The position numbers and the translations under genes are program-made. DNA of 64,000 nt. Origin: Inonotus obliquus. Its lineage: Eukaryota > Basidiomycota > Agaricomycetes > Hymenochaetales > Hymenochaetaceae. The first letter of the stretch is position 1. The number at the start of each line of letters is the position of its first letter. This document shows positions 11,361 through 23,865 of the stretch, piece by piece. Under the pieces are notes generated by a model. The model saw nothing but the letters and a program-made list of their open reading frames with translations, made no database searches and was not told the origin of the DNA. The DNA is taken from positions 744,001 through 808,000 of the forward strand of contig JAJHTX010000001.1 of assembly GCA_032164295.1 (NCBI GenBank). Direction: 5' to 3'.

Positions 11361-11999
11361 TCTCCCCCCACCTTGTTCCTTTCTCGAGGCTATTTATGAG
11401 TTTACGTGAGTGTGAATCTTGGAATGTGCTCCATCTCACCTTCATTTTGTCTTCTTTGTTCTGAATCTCGTTACGCCTTCGGTTTACTGTTTTGTGTTTC
11501 CTTACGTATGCTGTCCTTCCACTTGGTCAACCTACCTACCTACACACACATACACTCCAGTCTAATTCATCTCTGTTTATCGTCATTTCTTGATTATATC
11601 TATTTGCCTCAGCCCCTCCGATGTGTACTCATTGGTCGTATTTATATGAATACTAAATTGCATTGCGAGATTCTGAGGACGCGATAGTGCTGATAAGAGT
11701 AGTATGTAGTATATGGTACAAGTGTGTGCTCGTTCTAGTTGTGTGTGCCCTCAGACATGGGGCAATCGGCGATCGTGGTGGCAGTGATGGGAGGCTAAGT
11801 GGATGACGAAAGGGATAGGAAAAGGAGAGAGATATCGCTGGTATGTATGAACGAAAGCGTGGGGGGGGGCATGAAACAAGGGATAGGAATGTGTGAGATA
11901 GAGACAAACTTGGGATAGCAAGACGATAGCAGGGAAAGGTTGAGAGCGGACGGAGAACCAAAATGCAAATAGATCATCGGAGCGAAGGGGAGGAGGTCA
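11361..11999. other. Convergent 3' flanks, no gene seen
   Basis: Lies between the stops of two converging genes. It contains a run of ten G at about 11862-11871 and pyrimidine/AC-rich sequence, consistent with 3' untranslated regions. No coding structure is convincing. Confidence 0.5.
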
Positions 12000-13693
12000 T
12001 CAATACGCAGCTAACAACTTATGATCTTCCTGCCTTCGGTCCTCTGAGTCCTTTTTACCATTCGTATCCTCTTCTCCCCCTTCCGAAGCTGAAGCTGAAT
12101 CTGACTCGAGCTGGCGTTTACACCCTCCGGGTAACAAATAACGGAACCCTTTGGCCTGAGGAACGACATAATGAGGGAGTTGGACAGCCGAGGTGGTAGA
12201 TCTGTATGTACGGAGAAGATGCAGGAGGTTAACGAATTGAGGGAGGGAAAGGAAAAGTGATGTACGTACGTTTCTGCGCTAAGAAGTTGGATCATTTCTT
12301 TGTACTGTAAAAGTGAAATTGGTGAATCAAAGGGAGAGTGACAAGAAATAGGTTGTGGACGTACTGTGTAGGCCTAGAAAGATGACCATAAGTTAGAATT
12401 GGTAGAGGGAGCATAGATAGAGTCAGGATGCGTACCTCAGGAATTGTGTTGAACAAGTCTCTGCCTTCACAAATCGCTTGTTGCAAGCTCTCAGGAGTAA
12501 CAGATGCTGCTTCCGCGCCATAATCATCTACATCCACAAACAAGTGATTCATTATCAATCAGGAACCATTTCCAGCGCATATATGCATCAACAAACGTAC
12601 CTTGCATCTTCGCAATAATATCCTCCAATCTCTTATAGCAATACGTACACTGCCATCCAGCATCCGCAAGAGCAACTTCACTAACCCTTTCACGAGAATA
12701 CTCTGTCCTTCTCCTCATAAGCCTAGCTTCTCCCCGTCCAATCTCCTCAAGCCTCGTACCCGTATCCCACACATGCACCTGCGCACGCCAACTCTCCCTT
12801 CCACCCCATCCACTCTTAACAGGCCACTCAAAAGAGTACAAAAACCTCCTCATCTGTAAATGTAACGGGCTAGGGAAATGACAATCACGTAAGAGATGGA
12901 GAGTATGAGACGAGGGAATTTCGTCTGGGGCGGAGAAAAGGACCAAGGGAGGTCGACGGGTGTTACTTGAGCGTGTACGAAGGAGGGCGTTCATTTCGGA
13001 GCGAAGTCGAGAGGTCCATGTTGATGGAGATGGGGAGCGGAGGGAGTCGGTTGACGGTGCGGCGATGGCGCGGTAAACGATTCTGCTATGGAAAGGAGCG
13101 AAACGCTCTTCCCATCGTTTCTCACCCCAGTAGAAGCCTTTTGGCGTTCCATTGATCGTACCTGTACCATCACACCTTATAAGCACCGGTACGAACCAGC
13201 TATGATTCATTCGCATAGAAATGAACTTACGATTACTCTCAACAATGAAGAACTTATCCACCACCCTGTCTAATTCATTCAACCGAATTTCGAGAAGGTC
13301 GATTTCAGCTTCTGTCGGTGCGTCGAGGATGATAGCGTCCCACATCTCACGCTCGACTGACTCCATGATAGAGCGCGCCGACCATCCATGTAGCTCGCAT
13401 ATGTCCGCTCCGAACTCCGAGAGATTCTCTGCGTAGAAGTGCGGAAGTATTTGACGCGGCCCGTCGGGTGGAGATGCGAGCAAAGGACGCGCGGCGATTG
13501 TTATTGTATTCTGGATCTCATACCTGTGGTGATGACAAGCAGTAAATACAAGTGGTGAGCGGAATACCGATGGAATAATAAAGGGACGGAACAGGATGCA
13601 TTGAACGCACCAGTAGAGAACTGTTGGATATACGAAAGCAAGAATGAACAAAACAAGAAGGATGAATCTGCGTCTGCCAGCAAACACAGACAT
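12000..13693 (-). CDS. GT17 family glycosyltransferase (beta-1,4-GlcNAc transferase type)
   Basis: GT17 is the family of animal GnT-III, which adds bisecting GlcNAc to N-glycans in the Golgi. Five exons (13693-12601, 12527-12436, 12373-12365, 12304-12270, 12201-12000) sum to exactly 477 codons, 476 residues. The N-terminus has a signal anchor (RRFILLVLFILAFVYPTVLY), as expected for a type II Golgi enzyme. Catalytic-domain motifs are EMWDAIILDAPTEAEIDLLE, IRLNELDRVVDKFFIVESN, KGFYWGEKRWEERF, DAGWQCTYCYKRLEDIIAKM and QLPHYVVQAKGFRYLLPGG. Exon 3 is only three codons (Ala-Tyr-Thr). Fungi are not known to make bisected complex N-glycans, so the acceptor is unknown. The acidic, Ser-rich tail is probably disordered. 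Confidence 0.88.
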
Positions 13694-14398
13694 GGCCGGC
13701 TTGCGGTGGACGAGGACGACAACAAGCGACTAACTAACCAACCAAGGTGTCGTCGTCGTAATAGAGGGAATAGAGGTGGGGCGCACACGGACAGCTGGCT
13801 GATATGACGCGGCTGTGCACCAATCGTAAGGGTGGGTATGCCAACGTATCGTCCGGTGCCACCGCTGTTGGGTGTTGGAATAAAAAAATCAAAACGAGAA
13901 TGTCGAGACAAGTCAACAAACTGTGGCGGCCCGACGGAAAATGGTTTGCTATCTGGCTATCACGCGGTGCGGAGCACGGCTAACTGGGGGAATTATCACT
14001 GATACTACCATCTCGCTCACATCCTATTTCACTCGGATTCACTTGCGAATATGTCCTAGTCTCCTATCTCGGTTGTATGAACTTGTGCAGCCGGTCGTTG
14101 TGTACAAGTAAAGTTCTTCGGAACAGCTTCGCCTATCATAAGTTGTTAATCATCACAAGGCGACTATTAGTGGGGTGAGTACGTCCTCGGTAACCATGCA
14201 ACCCTTCGTGTCTCTCACGTTCATCAACTTCCCGTCAGTAATACCGTATTTAATCAACTACTTATGACATATCTGACCGGGATTATTAATCATATATGGA
14301 ACGAAAGAGGGAACAAGTTGAAGTCAATGCGAATGGTGATCATGCATGAACACCAAGAAAGTAGAAAATCACACGAACATGAGAAGAATGCATACTGT
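13694..14398. other. Intergenic upstream of the GT17 gene
   Basis: Contains the promoter of the minus-strand GT17 gene and the 3' flank of the next minus-strand gene. No gene supported. Confidence 0.5.
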
Positions 14399-17301
14399 TT
14401 ATCGCTTCCCGGCTTGAGCCTGCTGCAAAACGACAAATCATTAGGAGAAAATAGACCCCGAGCGAAGTGCGACAAATCTTACCAAGAATGACATCAATTG
14501 TTGATAATCCTGGGCGGTCGCACCTCCTGCGGGAGGTGCCCCGGCAGGTTGACCAGCGGGAGGCGGCATACCATAAGCGGAAGCTGGTGGTACACTAGAT
14601 ATCTGCGGAGCAACCGCACCTCCCGCGGCAGCACCGGACTGACCTTGCGTTGCTTGCTGCAACATTGCCAGCAGATTCGGAGGCAATCCCGCGAGTGCTG
14701 CGGAAGGAGCAGATGCTCCGTTTGTGGCTTGCTGCGGGGTTGTTGAAGGAGGCGGAGGTGCTCCGTATGGGTTCGCAGCTTGCGAAGGTATAGGTGCGGA
14801 GGGCACACCTGGATATGTCTGAGGGGGCATCTGATAATAGGAATTCGTTGGGGCCTGAGAGGCAGCTGGTGGTTGCGCTCCCGTCGGTGTTGGTTGTCCA
14901 CCGGTTTGAGGTTGCTTTAGCGCTGCGAGTAGCTGCTGCACTTTACGTGCTTGTTCAAGGCGGTCATCCACAGGCTACGAAGACAAATCGAGTCAGTAAA
15001 ATATATCATCGTGCTATATTATTCTTTTGATACTAACTTGTGCAGAGGGAGCCGGAGGCGGCCCCGTAGGTTGTCCATAGGATGGTGGAGGTGGCGGAGG
15101 TCCGGATGGCCCTCCGTGTCCGTATCCTCCAGATGGAGGAGTACTGCTATAATCACCACCACCCCTACTATCACGGCGGTCGCCGCTGTGGCCATTATAT
15201 CCTCCCCGGCCGCGACCACGACCACGACCACGACCTCCGCCGTCATAATCATGATCGTATCCGCGGTCGCGATCACGGTCCCAGTCATCTCGCCGATCCC
15301 AGTCATCTCTCTGGTAACCGCCTCTTCCACGAGGTGCACCACGCCCGCCTCGACTGCCTCGCGAATTATACTCACCATAATCACGACCACCACGAGTCGG
15401 TCGATCTTCCTGGCGTCTAGAGGCATGGTGAGAAAGTGTATGCGACTGACTAAAAGTTGCAACATTAGAGTATACCTACCTTTGGGGAATTGGCCCAGGA
15501 GGAAGTGGAACATCCGGAATATCAGGAGCGAAGCCTACTTCCACGATTCCATCTTGGAAAGGCTGGTCTCTCATCCTTTCATACGCATCTTCACAACCCT
15601 ATAAGTAGAGACGCGGTCAGGGAGATAAACCAGGACACAGTGAGAATCTTGCCGCCATAACATACCCTAATATCAAAGTATTCAACGTAGCGTTGACTAA
15701 ATGAAAACAATTCAACAACTCTGCCCATAAATTGATTGAACGTGACTCACCTGTGAGGGTTATCTCCGAGTTTGATGCTTTTAATGTCACCAAACGGCTG
15801 GAACATTCGTCGGACCTCGTGTTCTTCAATTGGCGAGGCTGAATTGCGCAAGGTCACAAGAAGCGTGCCCTGTGAATTTGCCAGAATATACTTATAAGGA
15901 GTAAGAATAGCTCTCGTAAAGAATTGACATGCCTGATTGCGTTCCTTGGGCTCCTTACTGTTCTGATCATCCGCTCGAGGTAACGAATAATGCACATCGA
16001 TCTTGGGCGTGACATTAGGCTCTGTGGACTCTCGGAAAGCGAAAGAGACGCGTACTGGCCGCCCTCCGATTTCCATGTTCTGTAAGCGCTCGCGAGCCCG
16101 CTCCGCCGCACGCAAATCATACTAGAGATAACATAATCTCAGATTCGCTGGTTCTTTCACCCTAGAACCTATAGATGTTACTCACGTAAGTCACGAAAAC
16201 CATTCCTCGATTGGCGATGAGATCAAAGAACGTTTTTATCTCGCCATGCTCGTTGAATTTAGCGCGAACTTCATCGCTGTTCGTCTCATACTGTTCACAA
16301 ATGTTCTTAATGAGCTCAACTTTCTGTACTACGTAAAAGAACTCGCCTTAATATTACGGATAAACAGCGTTCTGCACGGTCGCTCACGCATAATCCTTTC
16401 CTCAATTATTGGATCCGTGCCTTTGTCATCCCGACTACGGGGAGGCGTTGGAGGAGGCCCTCCTCTTCTACCTCCTCGACCTCCACGGCTTGATGGACCA
16501 TCTAACAAACGAGCTTCGTGAGTTTACAAACTCTCATTGGCCCAATGAGCACAGAACGAAAAATCAAATCTGAGGCTGGCAGACCTCGAGGGACGCTGTT
16601 GGTGAATCTCTGAAGGAATCATTTTCCTTTCTCAGCATGATACAGAAATGGAACGATGGACTCCGCCTCGCAGAGAATTCCCTTCCTATAATTCAACTGG
16701 GCCGCAGTGATCGAGCAAGCTTCCTCACAGAATCCTTAACTCGAGACTTCACCCTCAGGCGCCTGATGTTTTTCAAGGAACCGGCTCGCAGCCGGAAGGC
16801 GTCGAGTTCTGGACGGGCAAAAATAAGAATCATGATTTTTTTTATCATGGCTGATGCGTCCCTCTCATTCGATTTCACCACGAACCCAGAATTGCAGAAG
16901 AAAGTCTGTTCTCAAGAATCGTCAATCTAATCAAGCGCACCTTCATAACTTCCATATCCTTGTTCATTATAGCTTCCGGAACTATCCCCATAGGATCCAT
17001 ACGGATCGCCGTAGCTCGAACTTTGACCATAATAATCCTGAGCCTGAGGACCGCCATTCCACTGACTGTATGAATCTGGCGTTGAAGACTCGTAGCTCTG
17101 ACTGTAGCTGCTACCGCCGCCATAGTGGCCTGATGAGCTATACCCTCCACCACGGCCACGACCTCTCCCGCGCGGTGAACTCCCACTTCCCCTGTCATAA
17201 GAAAATCGAGAATGACTACGCTCTGGACCCGGACCCGGACCTGGGGGACCCCCCCTACGCGGTCCCTCATATGTCGCAGCATATGGATGGTGACGATTCA
17301 T
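14399..17301 (-). CDS. RGG-rich RRM RNA-binding protein (Mei2-like)
   Basis: A multi-exon gene. The ATG at 17301 begins an Arg-Gly/Tyr-Gly-Ser-rich prion-like N-terminus (RGRGRGGGYSSSGHYGGGSS). Two RNA-recognition motifs follow. RRM1 runs from RPCRTLFIRNI (RNP2) to ANRGMVFVTYYDLRAAERA (RNP1). RRM2 begins QGTLLVTLRNSASPIEEHEV and ends after FQPFGDIKSIKLGDN. The linker VHYSLPRADDQ resembles Mei2-type proteins. A second long RG/DR-rich region follows (GRGRGRGRGGYNGHSGDRRD), then a Pro/Gln/Ala-rich tail. A last intron (donor after Met-Ser-Phe-Leu, acceptor tttgcag) gives the ending QAQAGKR and stop at 14399. Expected role: mRNA binding and granule formation. It is divergent from Rab5. Confidence 0.82.
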
Positions 17302-17686
17302 GGCTTATTCTCGAGTTTTGGGTGGCTTTTATAACTTTTTACTCCAAGACTACTTCAAGGTATGTCGATGACGTGTCGCTGAACGCAATGAGAACGATAG
17401 TCTTAGTCACTTTCGCTGCTCAACACGCTCAGAATGAATGAAAACGTTCTAGACTGGGCACTCAAGCGACCTTAGGACAACAAGAGGCTTTTTGTGGCGA
17501 CCGGGATCGAGTTGGGTAAGGGCGGAGTTGGTTGTTGGTTGAGGCTGATTTCTGCATCTGAAGATGATTTTATAGTATACTCTCACGATCACGCCCCAAC
17601 TTTATTACGTTATACGGCCCTGACATAACCAGTGCTACGCCAGCTCTCCTTGCTTGCCAACTGCGCTCAGAACACCTTGGTGCAGC
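17302..17686. promoter_or_regulatory. Divergent promoter region, RRM gene / Rab5
   Basis: 385 bp separate the start codons of two oppositely oriented genes, so both promoters must lie here. No specific element is identified with confidence. Confidence 0.5.
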
Positions 17687-18774
17687 ATGGCGAATCCAAG
17701 TCCGAAGCAATACCAATTCAAGCTCGTTCTTCTCGGTGAGCCGTATAGCATTACAAGCATTGTCTTTGGTCCGCTAACACGGTGGGCCTGTAGGGGAGTC
17801 TGCGGTGGGCAAGTCAAGGTACGTGTGCGAGTGATTCACGCACCACCATCAATCTGACTTACGCCTCATCTCTAGTTTAGTCCTACGCTTCGTGAAAGAT
17901 CAGTTCGACGACTATCGGGAGAGTACAATCGGAGGTTCGCCTGTTGTTGCAGTCTGTTGCACGTATCTAATGATGTTGACTGTCGTATGCCCCCTTCAGC
18001 GGCTTTCCTAACTCAGACGGTTCCTTTGGAAGACGGTTCAACAGTGAAGTTCGAAATATGGTCCGTTTCCAATTCTCGGTCGACGGTTCGATAATTGTAT
18101 CTGATTTGAATATCATGTTCTTGTGGCTCGCAGGGATACAGCTGGGCAAGAACGTTACAAGGTAGGCTTATCAAATGTTCCCGTCGAATCACTCTTACTA
18201 ACTCCTATCTAGTCGCTGGTACGTCTACAACCTAACATAGCCCATAAAGCCAAGCCAACAAGCAATCACAGGCTCCCATGTACTACCGCAACGCCAACTG
18301 CGCCGTAGTCGTATATGACATCACCCAACCTGCCTCACTTGAGAAAGCCCGTACATGGATTCGCGAACTCCAGCGTCAAGCAGACCCATCGATCGTCATT
18401 ACTCTTTGTGGAAACAAGACCGATCTTGAAGACCGTAGACAAGTCACGCAGGAGGAAGCTCAGAAATATGCTGAGGAGGAAGGATTGATGTGGGGTGAGA
18501 CTAGTGCGAAGACTGGTACAGGTGTTCAGGATATCTTTACAGCTCTTGGTACGTTCTATCGTTTTCTCCCATTCAGTCCGAAACAGTCTTGGCTCGGAGG
18601 TAAGGGTGGAAGGATGAGTTTGCTGACGCTATTTCATATTACATAGCGAAGAAACTCCCGCAGGTCGCTCCTCCGCCACAATCGCGCGGTGCTGCGGCAG
18701 GGAGAGCTCCAAGGGCGGCTGTAGACCTCAACCAGGCTGCGGGAGGCGAGGGTCAAGACACATGCAACTGCTGA
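17687..18774 (+). CDS. VPS21: Rab5-type small GTPase
   Basis: A regulator of early-endosome fusion. Six or more short introns are removed to give 210 residues. All GTPase motifs are present: P-loop GESAVGKSS (about residues 17-25), switch I region with conserved Thr in [29 protein letters not shown] (catalytic Gln about 70), GNKTDL and ETSAKTG. The Rab5-specific sequence around switch II and the C-terminal CNC prenylation motif (di-geranylgeranylation) are intact. The Ala/Pro-rich hypervariable tail is of usual length. The ATG at 17687 precedes MANPSPKQYQFKLVLLG, typical of fungal Rab5. Budding yeast has three paralogues (Vps21, Ypt52, Ypt53); sequence reading alone cannot say which is the best match, so the symbol is for the group. 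Confidence 0.93.
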
Positions 18775-19286
18775 AGGGTTCTAGGTCTGGACTCTTTGGG
18801 TGTCGTTACCTGATCACACTTCTCATCGTTATGTTACACCGGGCGCGGCACCGTGTCTGATCATCATACTACGTCTCTTTTTTGGCGTTTTCCCTCCTTT
18901 AACTTCTACTATCCATTCACCATTCAATTGTAATCTATCTATCTGTGTTTCCTCCTGATGCTGCTAGTAATCCTGTCATTCCATTTGACAGATTATCTTT
19001 CTCTCCAGATAGATATTACTTATGGACCTGGTCAATAACATCTCATCGCAAGCTTTAGTTGTCTCGATTTCTGCAAGAGTCGAAGTACAAGGTATAAAAT
19101 AAGATGTTCCAAAAAAACGAAAGAGAATAGGACAGATAAATGCAAGCATGCTAATACAGTACAAATGATCAGAAGAATAAGGAAGATAGACAGCGAATAT
19201 CAAATAAGATATATTAGAAGAACCATATGCATATGCGTAAGTAGATCCACCAACCACCACAAAAATCGCCGCCCAAACACCGTCAA
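18775..19286. other. Convergent 3' flanks of Rab5 and RasGEF genes
   Basis: AT-rich 3' flanking sequence between two stop codons. No gene visible. Confidence 0.5.
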
Positions 19287-22200
19287 CTAAAACCCAGCAG
19301 CCTCCAACCCCTTCCTGATATCAGCCTGAGAAACTTCATTAGCCTGAAGTTCCTGACTCCTCGTCCAAAAATACGAAGGTTCCTTCAATTTCGCAGCTCC
19401 CAAAATAAGTTGTTCGTTGATATACGCCATGGTAGTTGGGCTTTCTGAGATGGAAAGGGGTTTAGATTGGAAGCGGAGAATGGAACGAACGGCTTCGTAG
19501 AGTTTTTGACGTTTGATGAAGTTGATTAGGGGTGGTCCTAGTGGAAGGGTGTTGCTGACGCATGAGCTGGTGCTGCTAGTGCTACTTCCGGTGGAAGCCG
19601 AGTGAAAGGATGTTATGGAACGTGGGGAGGATACAGGTACTGATGAGCCGAACGAACTCGGACATCCTGAAGTCGTCATCATAGTTCGTTCACATTCCGG
19701 AGACCCTCGACCGGGCGAAACAGCTCGCATCGCCCTTTGCGTTTGTGCCATCGACGACGACGATAACGATGAAAGAGGGTACTGAACATGATCCTTCATC
19801 TGATCATGTATGTGCATGATATCCGTTAGGTACATCCCAATAAACGGTACACAAGCTCCTCCCTCGATTGCTTGCATCGTCGATCGAAACGTTGAGAAAT
19901 TGGAAGTTGGTTCGGATAGTTTCGAGAGTGTTTCGAAGAGGTTACATCGACCGACATGTGCCCATGTTAGATGTAGACGTGAGAGTGCCGCGCTAGAGAG
20001 TGCTGCGATGATCGCACTCATGGAGGAAAAATTGTTCACCGCACGGCATTTCTATGGAAGAAACCGTCAGAATCGACGAAGTAAGAAACAACAGAATGAA
20101 CCTGATCACAAACCTCAGCAACCTTAATCCAATAATCAATAACATCCGCTCTACGACCAAGTCCATCGTTCGCAAGTACACTAATCTTCACCCACGCAGC
20201 AACACGATCATGAACAGCACAAAATGCACTCAAATTCGCAACACACTCTCCAGCCTGTGTCTTTGCCCAAAATAGACATTCTCGAGGTCGGATTTTCGCA
20301 TATAGCCTATGCTCGTATAACATCAACTGCGCTGCAAGTTCCGAGGCGCTAAATCGAGTTAACTCATTCTTTGGTGATCGAGAGTGTTTGCTCTTGGTTG
20401 ATGGTGTTAATGGAAGTGGAGGTAACAGTGTTGATTGTATGGCTGCAGCTGCCTGTATGTTCAGATAAGTCCTTCTGCAAAGCGCTATGAGAACCCAGAA
20501 GCCTCACCAGTTTATCAATGGACTGATGAAGCAACTTCGCAGAAAGCGCCAGTGTTGGAGGAGATACAATCATGCTCAAGAAGTCCTTCAAACGAAGTAC
20601 GACGTGTGGATCATCTTGTAGCATTCCATGGTTCTCAACCCACATCGTGAAGATAGTTAGCACGCTATATGATCCGGGAAACCCATTTTTCATAAGGAAC
20701 ATGATCTCTTCGGGGCATGAAGGATAACTCACCGCTTCTGCACAGGCCTCAACTTCTTCTCCGTCCACTCAATAGACTCCTCCCGAGTAAGCGAAGTAGG
20801 ATACTCCATCTCATATCGATTGACGAGCAATTGGAATAGTTCGGACGCAGTCGTAAAAGTACTGAAGGTCGTGAGGCATACGTCTCTATACAGCTTCTCT
20901 TCCGTCATCTCTACAAATACCGAATAACACAAGCGAAGAAAATAGTCCATTGAACATGAATACAACATAGATGACATCAATTGCATAACCCGATCAACGG
21001 GTACTTACTCAGAGGGTCCGCAGTTAATCTCTCAACAAGTGCCGGTAATGTCCCAGCACGTACACTCCCATCGTACTCCAACTTGATGTCATCCGGACCA
21101 TATGTCGGTTGGAGATACCAAGGCAGGTTCGCCTGCGCTACTTTGGCATTATGAAACGCCTGTGCATCATCATCTCCCGTCAGCTGTCGGACTTTGTCTG
21201 ATCGTCGAGGCGTAGACGGTGGTCGGAGATCCTCAAAGAAAGCGAAGTTAAGCTCGTCTGCAGTCGAATTCGGGTAAGGAGAATCCAAGAAATCAGTCAA
21301 TCGTGAGAGGGACTTAAAATCGTTCACAAGGATCGGCCGTCTCCGGGATTGTCTATGATGCGACGGCGAGGAATCAGACCGACTTCGATTGAGTGGTGAC
21401 CGTGGTGAAGCGCAAGAGGGAGAAGGACATATTTGTGAAGGTGGTGTTGGGGGAGTGGGTTTGTTTACTTGCAGGGCGTAGACTTCAGGTCGTAATGGCC
21501 TCTGCATGGGGGTGTTTGGAGATGGTGTACCGTTCTTCGATGGTATAAGCGAGCTCTCAATAGGAATCGAGTCCGACTCGGTCCTTATTGAAGCTACATC
21601 AAAGTGTGGATGTGACCGAGGCGGGCTGATGCTTGATAGTGGCGCAACGTCGTCCGGAAAGTCAGTTACGACATGTACCGATGGAGACCGCGAATGTATA
21701 AACGATGCCTATAATAATGAATACAAGGTGGGTATTAAGCACCTATAAGCACCTCAGAGGAGAATAGAATTTTACCTTTCCTTCGGGCTCTATAATCGGA
21801 ACCCAGTTGTCATCATCAACAGCATCGTAACGATAACCACGAACGGAGGGAGAACGACAACCATTACCAGATTCCACACTGAAGAGCTTCTCCGCCTCGT
21901 ACTCATAAACTCGAAGTTCCTCGCTCACATTCATAAGACGCTCAGCAACCTCATTCGAAAGCACCGCAAGAAACGAGCTCGGAACCCAACCAATCCGATC
22001 ACCGCGAAGCGCTGCCCACCATCCCGACTCTTCCTTCTCCACAATCTCCACAATCTCGTTTTTCCGAAAAGGGAGATGGTCCGGATCCGAAGAAGCGAAG
22101 TCGAATAGACACAGGACGTAGCACAATCTCCATTCGGGCGAGGCGCTCAAAGGGGTGCGGGATGCATTGGACGACATATCGGTGGGTGGAGAGAAAGAGA

Positions 22201-22303
22201 AGGACGGAGAAGGCGATGAGCGTGGGGAGTTGGGATCATATCCATCAGTCAGAGGTGGGCAGTAGTAAGGGTCTATGTACAACCGCTGGCGTTCGCCGCG
22301 CAT
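19287..22303 (-). CDS. Ras guanine nucleotide exchange factor, Cdc25-like with SH3
   Basis: An activator of Ras in nutrient/cAMP signalling. The N-terminal exon has an SH3 domain (VLCLFDFASSDPDHLPF, then ESGWWAALRGDRIGWVPSSF), as in Cdc25/Sdc25. A Ser/Pro-rich linker follows. Next is the RasGEF N-domain (EEKLYRDVCLTTFSTFTTAS, then NRYEMEYPTSL and TIFTMWVENHGMLQDD). The catalytic domain reads ASELAAQLMLYEHRLYAKIR, then RVAAWVKISVLA, MSAIIAALSSAALSRLHLTW and CVPFIGMYLTDIMHIHD, and ends INFIKRQKLYEAVRSILRFQ. The catalytic domain has a Ser-rich insertion. Several introns interrupt it. The listed ATG is at 22303, but an acceptor-like CAG just upstream suggests a further 5' exon is possible. Divergent from the roadblock gene at 23866. 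Confidence 0.9.
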
Positions 22304-23865
22304 CAGTGGAGAAAACCAAATCGGGTCGGAGTGAAGCTGGAACGAAACGTGGCTGATACAGGCCTCGGGAAACAGATGCGTATGACGGTGGGAAGGGAGG
22401 AGAGAGAGTGAGAGTGCTGGATGCTATATGCAACTGGCACTGGCAGTTGTCAGAGGGACAAGGTCCGCACCCGGATGAAACCAAGCCAGATAAAAGGGAG
22501 TCGAGCAAGGCACAGGAATGGTGATGATGAGTAGGGAGAAATGGTGTTGCTAAGAGGGATCAATTTTAGATCGCGTCCGCACTCTGTTCCATCAACGGTA
22601 CCTCCTTTCGGTCAATCGCACAGTCTCCCCTCCTACGGAGCAAGACAAACTTGGCTGGATGGTGGGGTGTCTCCAGGTAACGTATTGAATAGCCCATGAA
22701 TCAACTGGATACATGCATTTTGTCTAAAACTCTCGTACTGAGACCTTGGCTGGAGAGCACTCTACCAAGCCATCAGATTTGATGACAAACAGGTTTTCGT
22801 TAGATGTGATCCATAGCGAAATCTTTCAGAATGTATAGAACATACCATGAATATACACCAAACTCTCATGACAAGCCCGTCAGGAGATCCGCAACTCCGA
22901 TGCTAACAGAGCAACCTTGACCGAATCCGCCACGATAGTACCAGAGGCACAAAAAGATACTTCCGGGCCCTATACCTTCCATATGCTGAGCAAAGTAAAG
23001 TTACGTGGTAAGTAAAGAACGCCGAGGCACGGCTTCGGAGATGGTTCTAAACGGGGAACGAGCATGACCAGGGGTAAGCAATGCGTCAATGCCACTCATG
23101 AATACCGAGCCTGTCTGAACAACGACTCAGACAGATAGCATAAAGCGCGCTGTCGATATAAGATCTTCCTACATGTTATTATCAAACGTAGAGAAAGATG
23201 TGAAAGCAGTGTATCATGATGGAGAGAACATCGAGGATGTCCTCGTGTAACGCCTTGTTTGATTTCGAGGAGGAGTAAATGATTAGAAAGCCTAAAATGA
23301 ATGGGAGAAAAGTGACAAAATTGAACAACTCTCCCACCAGCGGGCATAACGTAAAAATATCGAAAACACAATCAGATGAATAGGATGGATGATGGCAGAA
23401 GGTCGGTCGCAGTAGACAAAGGGACGCGGCAGTGCCATGTAAGTACAGGATATGCGTCGTACTCAACACGGAATGAACACCCTCTCGGGGCAATCGTCGT
23501 GAACCAACTCGCCGAAATTGACTGTTGGCGGATCCACAGAATTGTCATTAGGTACTGCCAACGTCTCAGGATCACTGGCAATCGACGACCTCCGAAGTCA
23601 AATAAACGTCGTTTCGTTCGTCGTCGTCTCTCAGTTGATTGAAACGGTTCGGTAAGCGCTTGAACAATTTGACGGTCGCGTCGAGTCCGGAAATTGATCA
23701 AGTTAGGGGAATAACGACACAGACACGGACAGCACATAGTCACAGACTACCTCAGGGTCGCACAGCACACAGCGCTCGTCTACGCGTCTCTGCCTCTTTC
23801 CAAGCCCAATGCAATCGCTGTCCCAGACTCCCAACAGTCAACCGATAGACTGATTCTGCATAATC
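22304..23865. promoter_or_regulatory. Long divergent intergenic region (RasGEF / roadblock)
   Basis: 1.56 kb between two outward-reading genes. Frames on either strand up to 123 residues have irregular composition and no recognised motif. It may hold the RasGEF 5' leader or first exon and the promoters of both genes. Confidence 0.45.

Noticed and set aside
22745..22800. tRNA-like stretch on the minus strand (GGTAGAGTGCTCTCCAG)
   Set aside because: Resembles part of a D-arm, but there is no B-box (GTTCGANTC) or acceptor stem pairing that I can form.
23096..23848. Several 60-123 residue frames in the RasGEF/roadblock gap
   Set aside because: No domain, no usable splice pattern, and composition is irregular.
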